Below are positions 8,379 to 15,688 of a stretch of DNA of 64,000 nucleotides, piece after piece. The stretch is taken from NCBI GenBank assembly GCA_963977415.1, contig CAXBOS010000013.1, positions 60,304 through 124,303 on the forward strand, read 5' to 3'. Under the pieces are notes generated by a model. That model saw nothing but the letters and a program-made list of their open reading frames with translations, had not been told where the DNA came from and ran no database searches. The position numbers were made by a program, and so were the translations under genes. The DNA is from Croceimicrobium sp963977415. GTDB lineage: Bacteria > Bacteroidota > Bacteroidia > Flavobacteriales > Schleiferiaceae. How positions within the stretch are numbered: position 1 is the stretch's first letter; each line of letters starts with the position of its first letter.

Positions 8379-9666
8379 CTTTCGCAGTTCTTAAGCTTTC
8401 TAATCGAATATCTACCGCACTTTTATGGGCGCTTAATTCTTCCGCCGCCGCCATAAGCGCTACTGCTGGGCCAATATTTTGCAGGCCTTCTGCACTCACT
8501 TCTTGAAAGCTAATTTGCTTTTGAAAACTATCTAGGCTTAAGCCGCTATAACTGCGAGCATAAGCAGCAGTGGGCAAGGTATGATTGGTTCCGCTTGCAT
8601 AATCGCCAATACTTTCGGCGCTGTAGGGCCCAACAAAAACGGAACCTGCATTTTGAATTTCAGGCAGTAAAGATTTGGCCTCTAAACAATTAATTATTAG
8701 GTGCTCTGGAGCATATATATTACTAAAAGCAATGCAGTCGCTTAAATTATCAAAGCTAATAGCCAGACTATTTTCCAGTGCTTTTTGAGCAACAGAAGCA
8801 CGACTAAGATTCTGTAGTTGCTCCTTAATTTCTAGACTTACTGCTTTTATTAATTCTGGAGAATTCGTACATAATACTACCTGACTATCAGGACCATGCT
8901 CAGCTTGAGATAAAAGGTCGGCAGCCACAAATGCTGGCTTCGCATGCGCATCGGCAATCACTAAAACCTCACTTGGTCCTGCTGGCATATCAATGGCCAA
9001 ACCAAAATTTAGCGCTTCTTGCTTAGCCGCCGTTACATAAGCATTGCCAGGACCAAACAATTTGTCCACCCTAGGGATGGTCTCCGTCCCAAAACTTAAA
9101 GCCGCAATGGCTTGCGCACCTCCTAGTTTATAAATTTCAGTAATGCCACAAAGCTGAGCCGTATAAATTATGGCGGGATTTAAGTTCCCATTTCTATCAG
9201 CAGGGCTGCATAATACTTTTTGGGGTACCGCTGCAATTTGCGCGGGAATACCAAGCATCAATACGGTTGAAAAAAGAGGGGCCGAACCACCGGGAATATA
9301 AAGACCTACTTTTTCAATGGGCCTTGACTCGCGCCAACAATGTACACCCAGACTAGTTTCTATTTTTTCAGAATTCCTTTGCTGGGCTTGGTGAAAAGAG
9401 TAAATATTGCGATACGCCAGTTGAATAGCCGCTTTTAAGGGTTCTGCCACTAAGCTGCTAGCCTCTTTTAACTCCCTTTCACTCAGTTTTAAATCGCCCT
9501 GATAATTATCAAACAAACGTGAGTATTCATACAGTGCGGCATCACCCTCTACCTCTACTTTGGCCATAATCTCTTGTACTTGAGTGCGTATCTGCTCTGC
9601 CTTAAACTGGGGCCTTTGCGAGAGTATTAACCACTGCTCCTTGCTTGGATTGATTAGCCTTTTCAT
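8368..9666 (-). CDS. hisD: histidinol dehydrogenase
   Basis: A 432-residue NAD- and zinc-dependent enzyme catalysing the last two oxidations from histidinol to histidine. Visible motifs are the GLYIPGG substrate region, DMPAGPSEVLVIAD, the zinc-binding QAEHGPDSQ, and the C-terminal ASGTNHTLPT and catalytic-region residues. Length is typical. The 4-nt overlap with the end of hisG fits operon membership. Confidence 0.97.
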   Translation of the reverse strand: MKRLINPSKEQWLILSQRPQFKAEQIRTQVQEIMAKVEVEGDAALYEYSRLFDNYQGDLKLSERELKEASSLVAEPLKAAIQLAYRNIYSFHQAQQRNSEKIETSLGVHCWRESRPIEKVGLYIPGGSAPLFSTVLMLGIPAQIAAVPQKVLCSPADRNGNLNPAIIYTAQLCGITEIYKLGGAQAIAALSFGTETIPRVDKLFGPGNAYVTAAKQEALNFGLAIDMPAGPSEVLVIADAHAKPAFVAADLLSQAEHGPDSQVVLCTNSPELIKAVSLEIKEQLQNLSRASVAQKALENSLAISFDNLSDCIAFSNIYAPEHLIINCLEAKSLLPEIQNAGSVFVGPYSAESIGDYASGTNHTLPTAAYARSYSGLSLDSFQKQISFQEVSAEGLQNIGPAVALMAAAEELSAHKSAVDIRLESLRTAKDGI

Positions 9667-10529
9667 AAAATCATTTTTTCAATAGGTATTACTAAAATGC
9701 CTTCCGCTCCAAGCTTTTTTAGTTTAGAAATAGAGTCCCAAAAGCTCGCTTCTGGCACCACACTATGCACGGCTGACCAATCCGCATCCGCCAAGGGAAT
9801 TATGGTGGGGCTTTTCATGCCGGGTAATACTTCTCTAATTTGAGCGAGAACCGCGTTCGGTGCGTTGAGGGTGATGTATTTTGATTGCGCGGCCCTTTGA
9901 ACCGCTTCAATGCGAAATAATAAGTCTTCTAAAATCTGTTCTTGTTCTGTACTTAATTGAGGATGAGCAATTAAAACAGCTTCCGACTGCAAAACCGTTT
10001 CTACCTCTTTTAAGCCATTCATTACCAAGGTAGAGCCGCTACTAACGATATCACAAATGGCATCTGAAAGCCCTATTCCAGGAGCAATTTCCACGCTTCC
10101 GCTGAGATATTCAATTTCCGCTGTGATGCCTTTTTCCTCTAAATATCCACGTAACAGTTTAGGGAAACTAGTGGCAATACGCTTCCCATTTAGAGAGAAT
10201 AAGCCCTGATAATCGAAGTCTTTAGGCACGGCTAGGGCTAATCTGCATTTAGCGAAAGAAAGACCCTTTAATTCTCTAACTTCCTTTGCATCTTCACGGC
10301 AAACATCCAAACCAAGAATCCCAATTTGCGCCACGCCATCCGCCACATACTGGGGAATATCGTCATCGCGCAGAAAAAGAATTTCAAGCGGGAAATTCTG
10401 CGCATCTGCCTTGAGTTTTCGGCTACCATTACTGATTTTTAAGCCACAATCTTTTAACAGTTTTAAACTGTCTTCATTCAATCGCCCGCCTTTTTGTAGG
10501 GCTAAAACTAATTTTCCTTTTTCCTTCAT
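9663..10529 (-). CDS. hisG: ATP phosphoribosyltransferase, long form
   Basis: First enzyme of histidine synthesis, joining ATP and PRPP. With the ATG at 10529 the protein has 288 residues and begins MKEKGKLVLALQKGGRLNEDS, matching the family start. A longer frame back to 10601 exists but would run through the attenuator hairpin, so the shorter start is preferred. The PRPP-binding region lies around DIVSSGSTL, and the C-terminal about 80 residues form the ACT-like regulatory domain of the long form, which binds histidine and needs no HisZ partner. Expression is probably controlled by the leader peptide and attenuator directly upstream. Confidence 0.96.
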   Translation of the reverse strand: MKEKGKLVLALQKGGRLNEDSLKLLKDCGLKISNGSRKLKADAQNFPLEILFLRDDDIPQYVADGVAQIGILGLDVCREDAKEVRELKGLSFAKCRLALAVPKDFDYQGLFSLNGKRIATSFPKLLRGYLEEKGITAEIEYLSGSVEIAPGIGLSDAICDIVSSGSTLVMNGLKEVETVLQSEAVLIAHPQLSTEQEQILEDLLFRIEAVQRAAQSKYITLNAPNAVLAQIREVLPGMKSPTIIPLADADWSAVHSVVPEASFWDSISKLKKLGAEGILVIPIEKMIL

Positions 10530-10539
10530 TTTTGAGCAT

Positions 10540-10570
10540 AAAAAAAGGCTTACCCAGATGGATAAGCCTT
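10540..10570 (-). terminator. attenuator terminator of the his operon
   Basis: On the minus strand an 8-bp perfect stem (AAGGCTTA/TAAGCCTT, arms 10563-10570 and 10545-10552) with a 10-nt loop is followed by seven T. It sits between the leader peptide stop (10598) and the hisG ATG (10529), where an attenuator terminator is expected. A competing short pairing CATAGT/ACTATG lies upstream, its first arm overlapping the last His codon of the triplet run. Confidence 0.88.
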
Positions 10571-10597
10571 GTGTATAATTAACAGCATAGTCTTTCC

Positions 10598-10651
10598 TCA
10601 CCGGGATGGTCGATGTACTAAACTATGATGATGTGATTGCGTAAATAACAT
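10598..10651 (-). CDS. hisL: his operon leader peptide
   Basis: A 17-residue reading frame, MLFTQSHHHSLVHRPSR, with three consecutive His codons and a fourth six codons on. It lies between a strong promoter and a terminator hairpin in front of hisG, which is the layout of ribosome-mediated transcription attenuation: scarcity of charged tRNA-His would stall the ribosome on the His run and prevent terminator formation. The frame was found by reading the sequence by eye. The attenuation role is inferred from the layout; I could not resolve a full antiterminator pairing. Confidence 0.88.
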   Translation of the reverse strand: MLFTQSHHHSLVHRPSR

Positions 10652-10656
10652 GGCGA

Positions 10657-10688
10657 CAAATGTATATTTTAAAGAATTTAAATTACAA
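10657..10688 (-). promoter_or_regulatory. his operon promoter
   Basis: On the minus strand a TTG (10688-10686) and a perfect TACATTTG (10664-10657) are separated by 21 nt, matching the Bacteroidota TTG/TAnnTTTG promoter. The -7 box ends only 5 nt before the leader peptide ATG, so the transcript should start at or very close to that ATG. Confidence 0.75.
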
Positions 10689-10750
10689 GCTTTTCCTTTA
10701 AAAATTTTCAGGAAGGCTTGCAAATAATTGGAATACAATATTTTAAGCCA

Positions 10751-11158
10751 TTACTGCACTTCTGCAAGAACCCCATCCAAATCTAATTCTTCAATTTTAC
10801 TGAGCGCATATTCTTTAAAAGGTAAAACCAGTAAGCGCTGATCATACACCTGATTGTTAATGTAAAAACTGATCCAAAAACGATTGTAAAAAGAAAAAAC
10901 GGAAGGGTCTACTGCTTCTATTTTGGCCGATTTCCTCGGTGGAATTAAATCATGGAAATGACGTAATTTCGATGTCTTTCTGCCACTACCATCTTCATTT
11001 TCGAAAGCCTCCGAGGTAATCATCACATTCTGTAGAGCCAGATCTTTGTTATTGATGAGGTAGGCATAAAAATTAGTTTCCCCCTTTTCATCGGGTGTCT
11101 TAGCAATAGCCAGTTTCACACCCTCTACCGCTTCAAATTTCAAGTCTTTTAACATCAC
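10751..11158 (-). CDS. conserved hypothetical protein, 135 residues
   Basis: I do not recognise a named family. The protein is soluble-looking, with no signal peptide or membrane segment, and begins with two adjacent Met codons; either could be the start. It is rich in beta-strand-like patterns (FYAYLINNKDLALQNVMITSEAF, split here by charged turns) and ends in an acidic helix. A GRKTSKLRHFHDLIPP stretch in the middle is the most distinctive part. A -7-like box TAGTTTTG lies at 11172-11179, 13 nt upstream. It stands between the his operon and a divergent small gene; no functional link is evident. Confidence 0.7.
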   Translation of the reverse strand: MMLKDLKFEAVEGVKLAIAKTPDEKGETNFYAYLINNKDLALQNVMITSEAFENEDGSGRKTSKLRHFHDLIPPRKSAKIEAVDPSVFSFYNRFWISFYINNQVYDQRLLVLPFKEYALSKIEELDLDGVLAEVQ

Positions 11159-11240
11159 TATTTCTTTGTGGCAAAACTAAGTTAAATGAGTTATTTATTG
11201 TGAGCGTAAACAAAGTATCGGATCCTTGGTTTTTGAAAAT

Positions 11241-11495
11241 ATGAAAGCGCTTACGGATATAGAAATAGATCGCATCGTTGAAATGGCATGGGAGGATCGT
11301 ACCAGCTTCGATGCCATAGAATCGCAATTCGGAATACCCGAACAGGAAGTTATTAAAATTATGCGTCGCGAAATGAAAGAAAGTAGTTTCAAAATGTGGC
11401 GAGAAAGGGTACAAGGTCGTAAAACCAAACACCGCGCAAAATCTCCAGAAGACATGAAGCGCTTTAAAAGCAACAATCAGAGAAACATCGGTTAA
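11241..11495 (+). CDS. TIGR03643/DUF2805 family protein
   Basis: A small basic protein of 84 residues when started at the ATG at 11241; an in-frame TTG at 11226 would add five residues. The sequence matches my memory of the TIGR03643 (DUF2805) family: DIEIDRIVEMAWEDRTSF, a GIPEQEVIKIMRREMK helix-turn-helix-like segment, and a Trp-Arg-rich tail (FKMWRERVQGRKTKH). The pattern suggests nucleic-acid binding, but no function is established to my knowledge. It has its own transcription unit, divergent from the gene at 10751-11158. Confidence 0.85.
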   Translation: MKALTDIEIDRIVEMAWEDRTSFDAIESQFGIPEQEVIKIMRREMKESSFKMWRERVQGRKTKHRAKSPEDMKRFKSNNQRNIG

Positions 11496-11653
11496 ACTCC
11501 TTTTTGGAAAACCAGCTGCAGAATATCGCCTGTCTGTGGTTTTGGGTCATAATCAACTGTTTAGAAATACGCAGGGTAAAAAGCTAAATAATCGGTGCTT
11601 TACCGGCACTCTTTATAGGCTAAATACTTATCTTCGATTATTGCATTTTAGCT

Positions 11654-13894
11654 ATGACAGACATTCAATTAGAAGAGGAAGATAAGGAGATAAATAAGCG
11701 TTTTAAGGCCATCCTTAAAAGCATGAAAGACCGTATGGATGATGAGGATAAGGAACTCATTACCCGGGCTTTTAATCTTGCGAAAGATGCGCATTCAGAA
11801 GTTCGTCGTAAATCCGGCGAACCTTATATCTACCATCCCATTGCTGTGGCTCAAATTGTAGCCGATGAAATTCGTCTTGGACCAAAGTCGGTTGCTAGTG
11901 CGCTTATTCACGATGTGGTGGAAGATAGCGACTATACTCTTGAAGACATTGAAAGAATATTTGACACCGAAATCGCCAAAATAATTGACGGTCTCACCAA
12001 GATTAGTAACATCTTTAACCAAGACATTTCCCTGCAAGCAGAGAACTTTCGTAAGATGTTGCTTACCCTATCCGATGATATTCGAGTAATCTTAATTAAG
12101 CTGGCCGATCGCTTGCACAATATGCGTACCATGGACTCCATGCCTGAGCATAAACAGCTTAAAATCGCTTCCGAAACTTTATATCTCTACGCTCCCCTTG
12201 CCCACCGTATTGGGCTTTATAATATTAAAACCGAACTAGAAGACCTCAGTTTAAAATACACCGAGCCCGAGGTTTACCGCGATATTGTTTTAAAGCTTAA
12301 AAACAGTCAAACAGAAGCTTTACGCTATCTCAAAAACTTTAGTAATGCCATAAAAAAGCATCTCGAAAACGATGGTTTAAAATTTAGCATTAAGGAACGT
12401 ACTAAAAGTATTTATAGCATTCGTAAAAAAATGCTGACCCAAGGTGTTAGCTTCGATGAGGTTTATGACAAATTCGCGATTCGAATAATAATTGATTCAG
12501 AGAAAGTTTATGAGAAAGCCGACTGCTGGCGGGCTTATTCCATAGTTACGGATCACTACCGTCCTAACACCAAGCGCATGCGCGATTGGATTTCCGCACC
12601 CAAAGCCAACGGCTATGAAAGCTTGCACACCACCGTAATGGGCCCCGAAGGGCATTGGGTTGAAGTGCAAATTCGCAGCAGCCGAATGGATGAAGTAGCC
12701 GAAAGAGGTTATGCCGCCCATTGGAAATATAAGAGCGATTCAAGTGGTCAAAATAAACTCGATGAATGGGTAAATCGCATTCGAGAAGTTTTGGAAAACA
12801 ATGAAGGCGATGCCCTTTCCTTTGTAGATGAGTTTAAAATGGACCTCATGGCCGATGAGATCTACATCTTTACCCCCAAGGGAGATTTACGCATTTTACC
12901 CACCAATTCCACTCCCCTCGATTTTGCTTTTGGTGTGCATACCGACGTGGGCTTACGCACTTTAGGTGCTAAAGTAAACGGGCGATTGGTGCCTTTAAAC
13001 TATCGCTTAAAAAGTGGTGATCAAGTAGAAATTATCACTTCCCAAAAACAATCTCCCAAAGAAGACTGGCTTAACTATGTGGCTACCAGCAAGGCGCGTA
13101 ACAATATAAAGTCCTCTTTAAAAAGCGAGCGCAAACAAATTGCCGATGATGGAAAAGAAACCCTAGAACGCAAGCTGCGCTACATTAAGCTCAAGCCTAG
13201 TAAAAACTTGTTGCAAGAAATGGTAAAGTATTTCGGCACAAAAACTAGCACCGACCTATATTATAAGGTGGGAATGAAGATCATTGATAATAATCAGCTG
13301 AAGGAATTCATGCGCGATCAAAATCAAGGTTTCTACGCCTATCTGCGCAAGCGTATAATTGGCCGCTCGAAAAAAGACCTTGATCAAGCAAAAAAAGAAG
13401 AGAGCAAACAAAAGAAGGAAAGCGCTGAAGCCGAACAAGTTGTAGTTTTCGGTCCCGACGAACAAAAGTTAGATTATAAGCCCGCAAAATGTTGCAACCC
13501 CATTCCAGGTGATCAAGTTTTTGGCTTTATAACCGCTACCGAAGGCATTAAATTACATCATAAAAACTGCCCGAACTCTATTTACCTACAGTCGAATTTC
13601 GCTCCACGGCTGATGCGCGCCAAATGGGTAAGTAGTAAAAAACGAGAATATGCTTCGGTATTAGTAATCCGCGGAATAGATACGGTTGGCTTAGTAAACA
13701 AGGTTACTCAAATCATTTCCAATGACTTACATGTAAACATCCGTAGTATTAATATCGCGGGAGACGAAGGAATTTTTGAAGGACTTATTACCGTTGTAGT
13801 ACAAGATAAGATGCATTTGGATAAGGTAATTGTGCAATTGCGAAAGATTGAAGGAGTTAGCTCTGTAGAAAGGAGATTTGCTGATAGAGATTAA
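11654..13894 (+). CDS. rel: RelA/SpoT-family (p)ppGpp synthetase/hydrolase
   Basis: A 746-residue long RSH enzyme controlling the stringent-response alarmone. The N-terminal hydrolase HD domain is intact (H61 in YIYHP, H86-D87 in HDVVED). The synthetase domain follows at about 240-400 with SIYSIRKKM, PKANGYESLHTTV and EVQIRS. Then comes a TGS domain (IYIFTPKGDLRILP onward, about 410-470), a zinc-finger-like segment with KCCNPIPGD, and a C-terminal ACT domain. Both halves look functional, so this is probably the bifunctional Rel type. The ATG at 11654 follows a 158-bp gap; the next gene (Fur family) begins 28 bp after the stop with its own -7 box. Confidence 0.95.
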   Translation: MTDIQLEEEDKEINKRFKAILKSMKDRMDDEDKELITRAFNLAKDAHSEVRRKSGEPYIYHPIAVAQIVADEIRLGPKSVASALIHDVVEDSDYTLEDIERIFDTEIAKIIDGLTKISNIFNQDISLQAENFRKMLLTLSDDIRVILIKLADRLHNMRTMDSMPEHKQLKIASETLYLYAPLAHRIGLYNIKTELEDLSLKYTEPEVYRDIVLKLKNSQTEALRYLKNFSNAIKKHLENDGLKFSIKERTKSIYSIRKKMLTQGVSFDEVYDKFAIRIIIDSEKVYEKADCWRAYSIVTDHYRPNTKRMRDWISAPKANGYESLHTTVMGPEGHWVEVQIRSSRMDEVAERGYAAHWKYKSDSSGQNKLDEWVNRIREVLENNEGDALSFVDEFKMDLMADEIYIFTPKGDLRILPTNSTPLDFAFGVHTDVGLRTLGAKVNGRLVPLNYRLKSGDQVEIITSQKQSPKEDWLNYVATSKARNNIKSSLKSERKQIADDGKETLERKLRYIKLKPSKNLLQEMVKYFGTKTSTDLYYKVGMKIIDNNQLKEFMRDQNQGFYAYLRKRIIGRSKKDLDQAKKEESKQKKESAEAEQVVVFGPDEQKLDYKPAKCCNPIPGDQVFGFITATEGIKLHHKNCPNSIYLQSNFAPRLMRAKWVSSKKREYASVLVIRGIDTVGLVNKVTQIISNDLHVNIRSINIAGDEGIFEGLITVVVQDKMHLDKVIVQLRKIEGVSSVERRFADRD

Positions 13895-13895
13895 T

Positions 13896-13903
13896 TACCT
13901 TTG
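13896..13903 (+). promoter_or_regulatory. -7 promoter box for the Fur-family gene
   Basis: A perfect TACCTTTG immediately after the rel stop codon and 18 nt before the ATG at 13922. A TTTG lies 15 nt upstream, a shorter spacing than usual, so the -33 element is uncertain. Confidence 0.55.
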
Positions 13904-13921
13904 CCGTTTTCTTTGCAAAAT

Positions 13922-14377
13922 ATGAATCAGCAAGAATTTACTACTGTAAAACAAGTATTTACAGAATACCTTGAGAAGAACAAACAGCGCAAAACCCCTG
14001 AGCGCTATGCTATTCTGCAGGAAATCTATGAAAATGAAGAGCATTTCGACATCGAATCGCTTTACATTTTAATGAAGAATAAAAACTACCGCGTTAGTCG
14101 CGCTACTCTTTATAATACTATCGAACTCCTACTCGACTCTAAACTGGTTCGCAAACATCAATTTGGTCAAAATCAGGCTTATTACGAAAAGTCTTTTTAC
14201 AACAAACAACACGATCACATTATTCTTACCGATACCGGTGAAGTACTGGAATTTTGTGACCCACGCTTGCAGCAGATTAAAGATACGGTAGCCGAAATAT
14301 TCGGTATTAATATTAACTCCCACTCTCTCTATTTATATGGAACTAGAGAGAATGACCAAGATTCAACGGAGAATTAA
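13922..14377 (+). CDS. Fur-family transcriptional regulator
   Basis: A 151-residue metal- or peroxide-responsive-type regulator, starting at the ATG at 13922; the TTG at 13901 lies inside the promoter box and is rejected. The N-terminal winged helix is typical (KTPERYAILQEIYE, RVSRATLYNTIELLLDSKLV). The dimerisation domain keeps QHDHIILTDTGEVLEF and a late His in INSHSLYLYG. It contains only one cysteine, so the structural CxxC zinc site found in many Fur proteins is missing. It sits between rel and purA, 24 bp before purA. Whether it senses iron, zinc, manganese or peroxide cannot be told from sequence. Confidence 0.92.
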   Translation: MNQQEFTTVKQVFTEYLEKNKQRKTPERYAILQEIYENEEHFDIESLYILMKNKNYRVSRATLYNTIELLLDSKLVRKHQFGQNQAYYEKSFYNKQHDHIILTDTGEVLEFCDPRLQQIKDTVAEIFGININSHSLYLYGTRENDQDSTEN

Positions 14378-14401
14378 AATACTTCCAAACACCAAAATTA
14401 C

Positions 14402-15688
14402 ATGAACGTAGATGTGCTTTTAGGCCTCCAATGGGGCGATGAAGGAAAAGGAAAAATTGTTGACGTTTTAACGCGTAAATACGATATTATCGCTCGCTTT
14501 CAAGGCGGACCTAATGCTGGTCACACCCTAGAATTCGATGGCATTAAACACGTGTTACACACCATCCCTAGTGGTATTTTCCATAATGGAACTAAAAACG
14601 TAATAGGTAATGGCGTGGTTATCGATCCCGTTATCTTTTCTAAAGAAATTGATAAACTCAAAGATTTTAATCTAAATCTGCAAGAGTCTTTACTTATCTC
14701 CCGTAAGGCGCATTTAATTTTGCCTACGCATAGAATTTTAGATGCGGCCTCTGAAGCAGCCAAGGGAAAAGACAAGATTGGTTCTACCTTAAAGGGAATC
14801 GGACCAACTTATATGGATAAAACGGGTCGCAATGGCCTGCGCGTGGGTGATGTAGAATTGGCCGACTTTAGAGAACGTTACAATACTTTAAAAGCGAAGC
14901 ACGAGCAGTTATTATCGCATTACGACTATGACTATGCGCAAGATTTACTGCAAATGGAAGAAGATTGGTTTAAAGCAATTGACCAATTAAAAACTATGAA
15001 CTTAATTGACTCGGAGCACTACTTAAACTCGGCTTTGCGAGCAGGAAAGAAAATTTTAGCGGAAGGAGCACAAGGATCGCTTTTAGATATAGATTTTGGC
15101 AGCTATCCTTTCGTAACATCTAGCACCACTACTTGTGCGGGAAGCTGCACAGGATTGGGTATCGCTCCGAATCGCATTAATAAAGTCTTCGGTATTTTTA
15201 AAGCTTACTGCACTCGCGTTGGCTCTGGTCCCTTCCCCACCGAATTATTCGATTCTATCGGTGAAGAATTACGCGCGAATGGCCATGAGTTTGGTGCTAC
15301 TACCGGACGTCCCAGACGTTGCGGATGGTTAGATATTCCCGCTTTAAAATACGCAGTGGAAATAAATGGCGTTACCAACTTAATTATGATGAAGTCCGAT
15401 GTTTTAAGTGGCTTCGACACTATTAAAATTTGTACCCATTACAATTATCAAGGCGAAATTATTGATCACCTTCCATATAGCTCCGAAGACGGACTTATTG
15501 AGCCGGTTTACACCGAGATGCCCGGCTGGCAAGAAGATCTTACAAGCTTGGATAGTTATGAGCAAATGCCCGAGACTTTTAAGAACTACATCAAATTTGT
15601 GGAAGATCAAATTGGTGTCCCTATTAGCATTCTTTCCGTTGGTCCCAATCGTACTCAAACCATTATCCTTGAAGAAGTGGTGGACTAA
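14402..15688 (+). CDS. purA: adenylosuccinate synthase
   Basis: Catalyses GTP-dependent conversion of IMP and aspartate to adenylosuccinate, the first committed step to AMP. The N-terminal GLQWGDEGKGK carries catalytic D13, and NAGHT carries H41. Further landmarks are GNGVVIDP, GIGPTYMDKTGRNGLR, GAQGSLLDIDFGSYPFVTSS and the GTP-binding SVGPNR near the C-terminus. The 428-residue length is typical. The gene follows the Fur-family gene closely, and its last 20 nt are overlapped by the probable TTG start of the OstA-like gene. Confidence 0.97.
   Translation: MNVDVLLGLQWGDEGKGKIVDVLTRKYDIIARFQGGPNAGHTLEFDGIKHVLHTIPSGIFHNGTKNVIGNGVVIDPVIFSKEIDKLKDFNLNLQESLLISRKAHLILPTHRILDAASEAAKGKDKIGSTLKGIGPTYMDKTGRNGLRVGDVELADFRERYNTLKAKHEQLLSHYDYDYAQDLLQMEEDWFKAIDQLKTMNLIDSEHYLNSALRAGKKILAEGAQGSLLDIDFGSYPFVTSSTTTCAGSCTGLGIAPNRINKVFGIFKAYCTRVGSGPFPTELFDSIGEELRANGHEFGATTGRPRRCGWLDIPALKYAVEINGVTNLIMMKSDVLSGFDTIKICTHYNYQGEIIDHLPYSSEDGLIEPVYTEMPGWQEDLTSLDSYEQMPETFKNYIKFVEDQIGVPISILSVGPNRTQTIILEEVVD

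Noticed and set aside
10530..10601. N-terminal extension of hisG by 24 residues
   Set aside because: It would be encoded by the attenuator hairpin and it does not resemble the family; the ATG at 10529 gives the expected start.
11133..11476. Minus-strand frames over the TIGR03643 gene
   Set aside because: Shadows of a recognised plus-strand family protein, with no family motifs of their own.
11508..11543. Hairpin AAAACCA/TGGTTTT after the TIGR03643 gene as a terminator
   Set aside because: Stem is broken, loop is long and no T-run follows.
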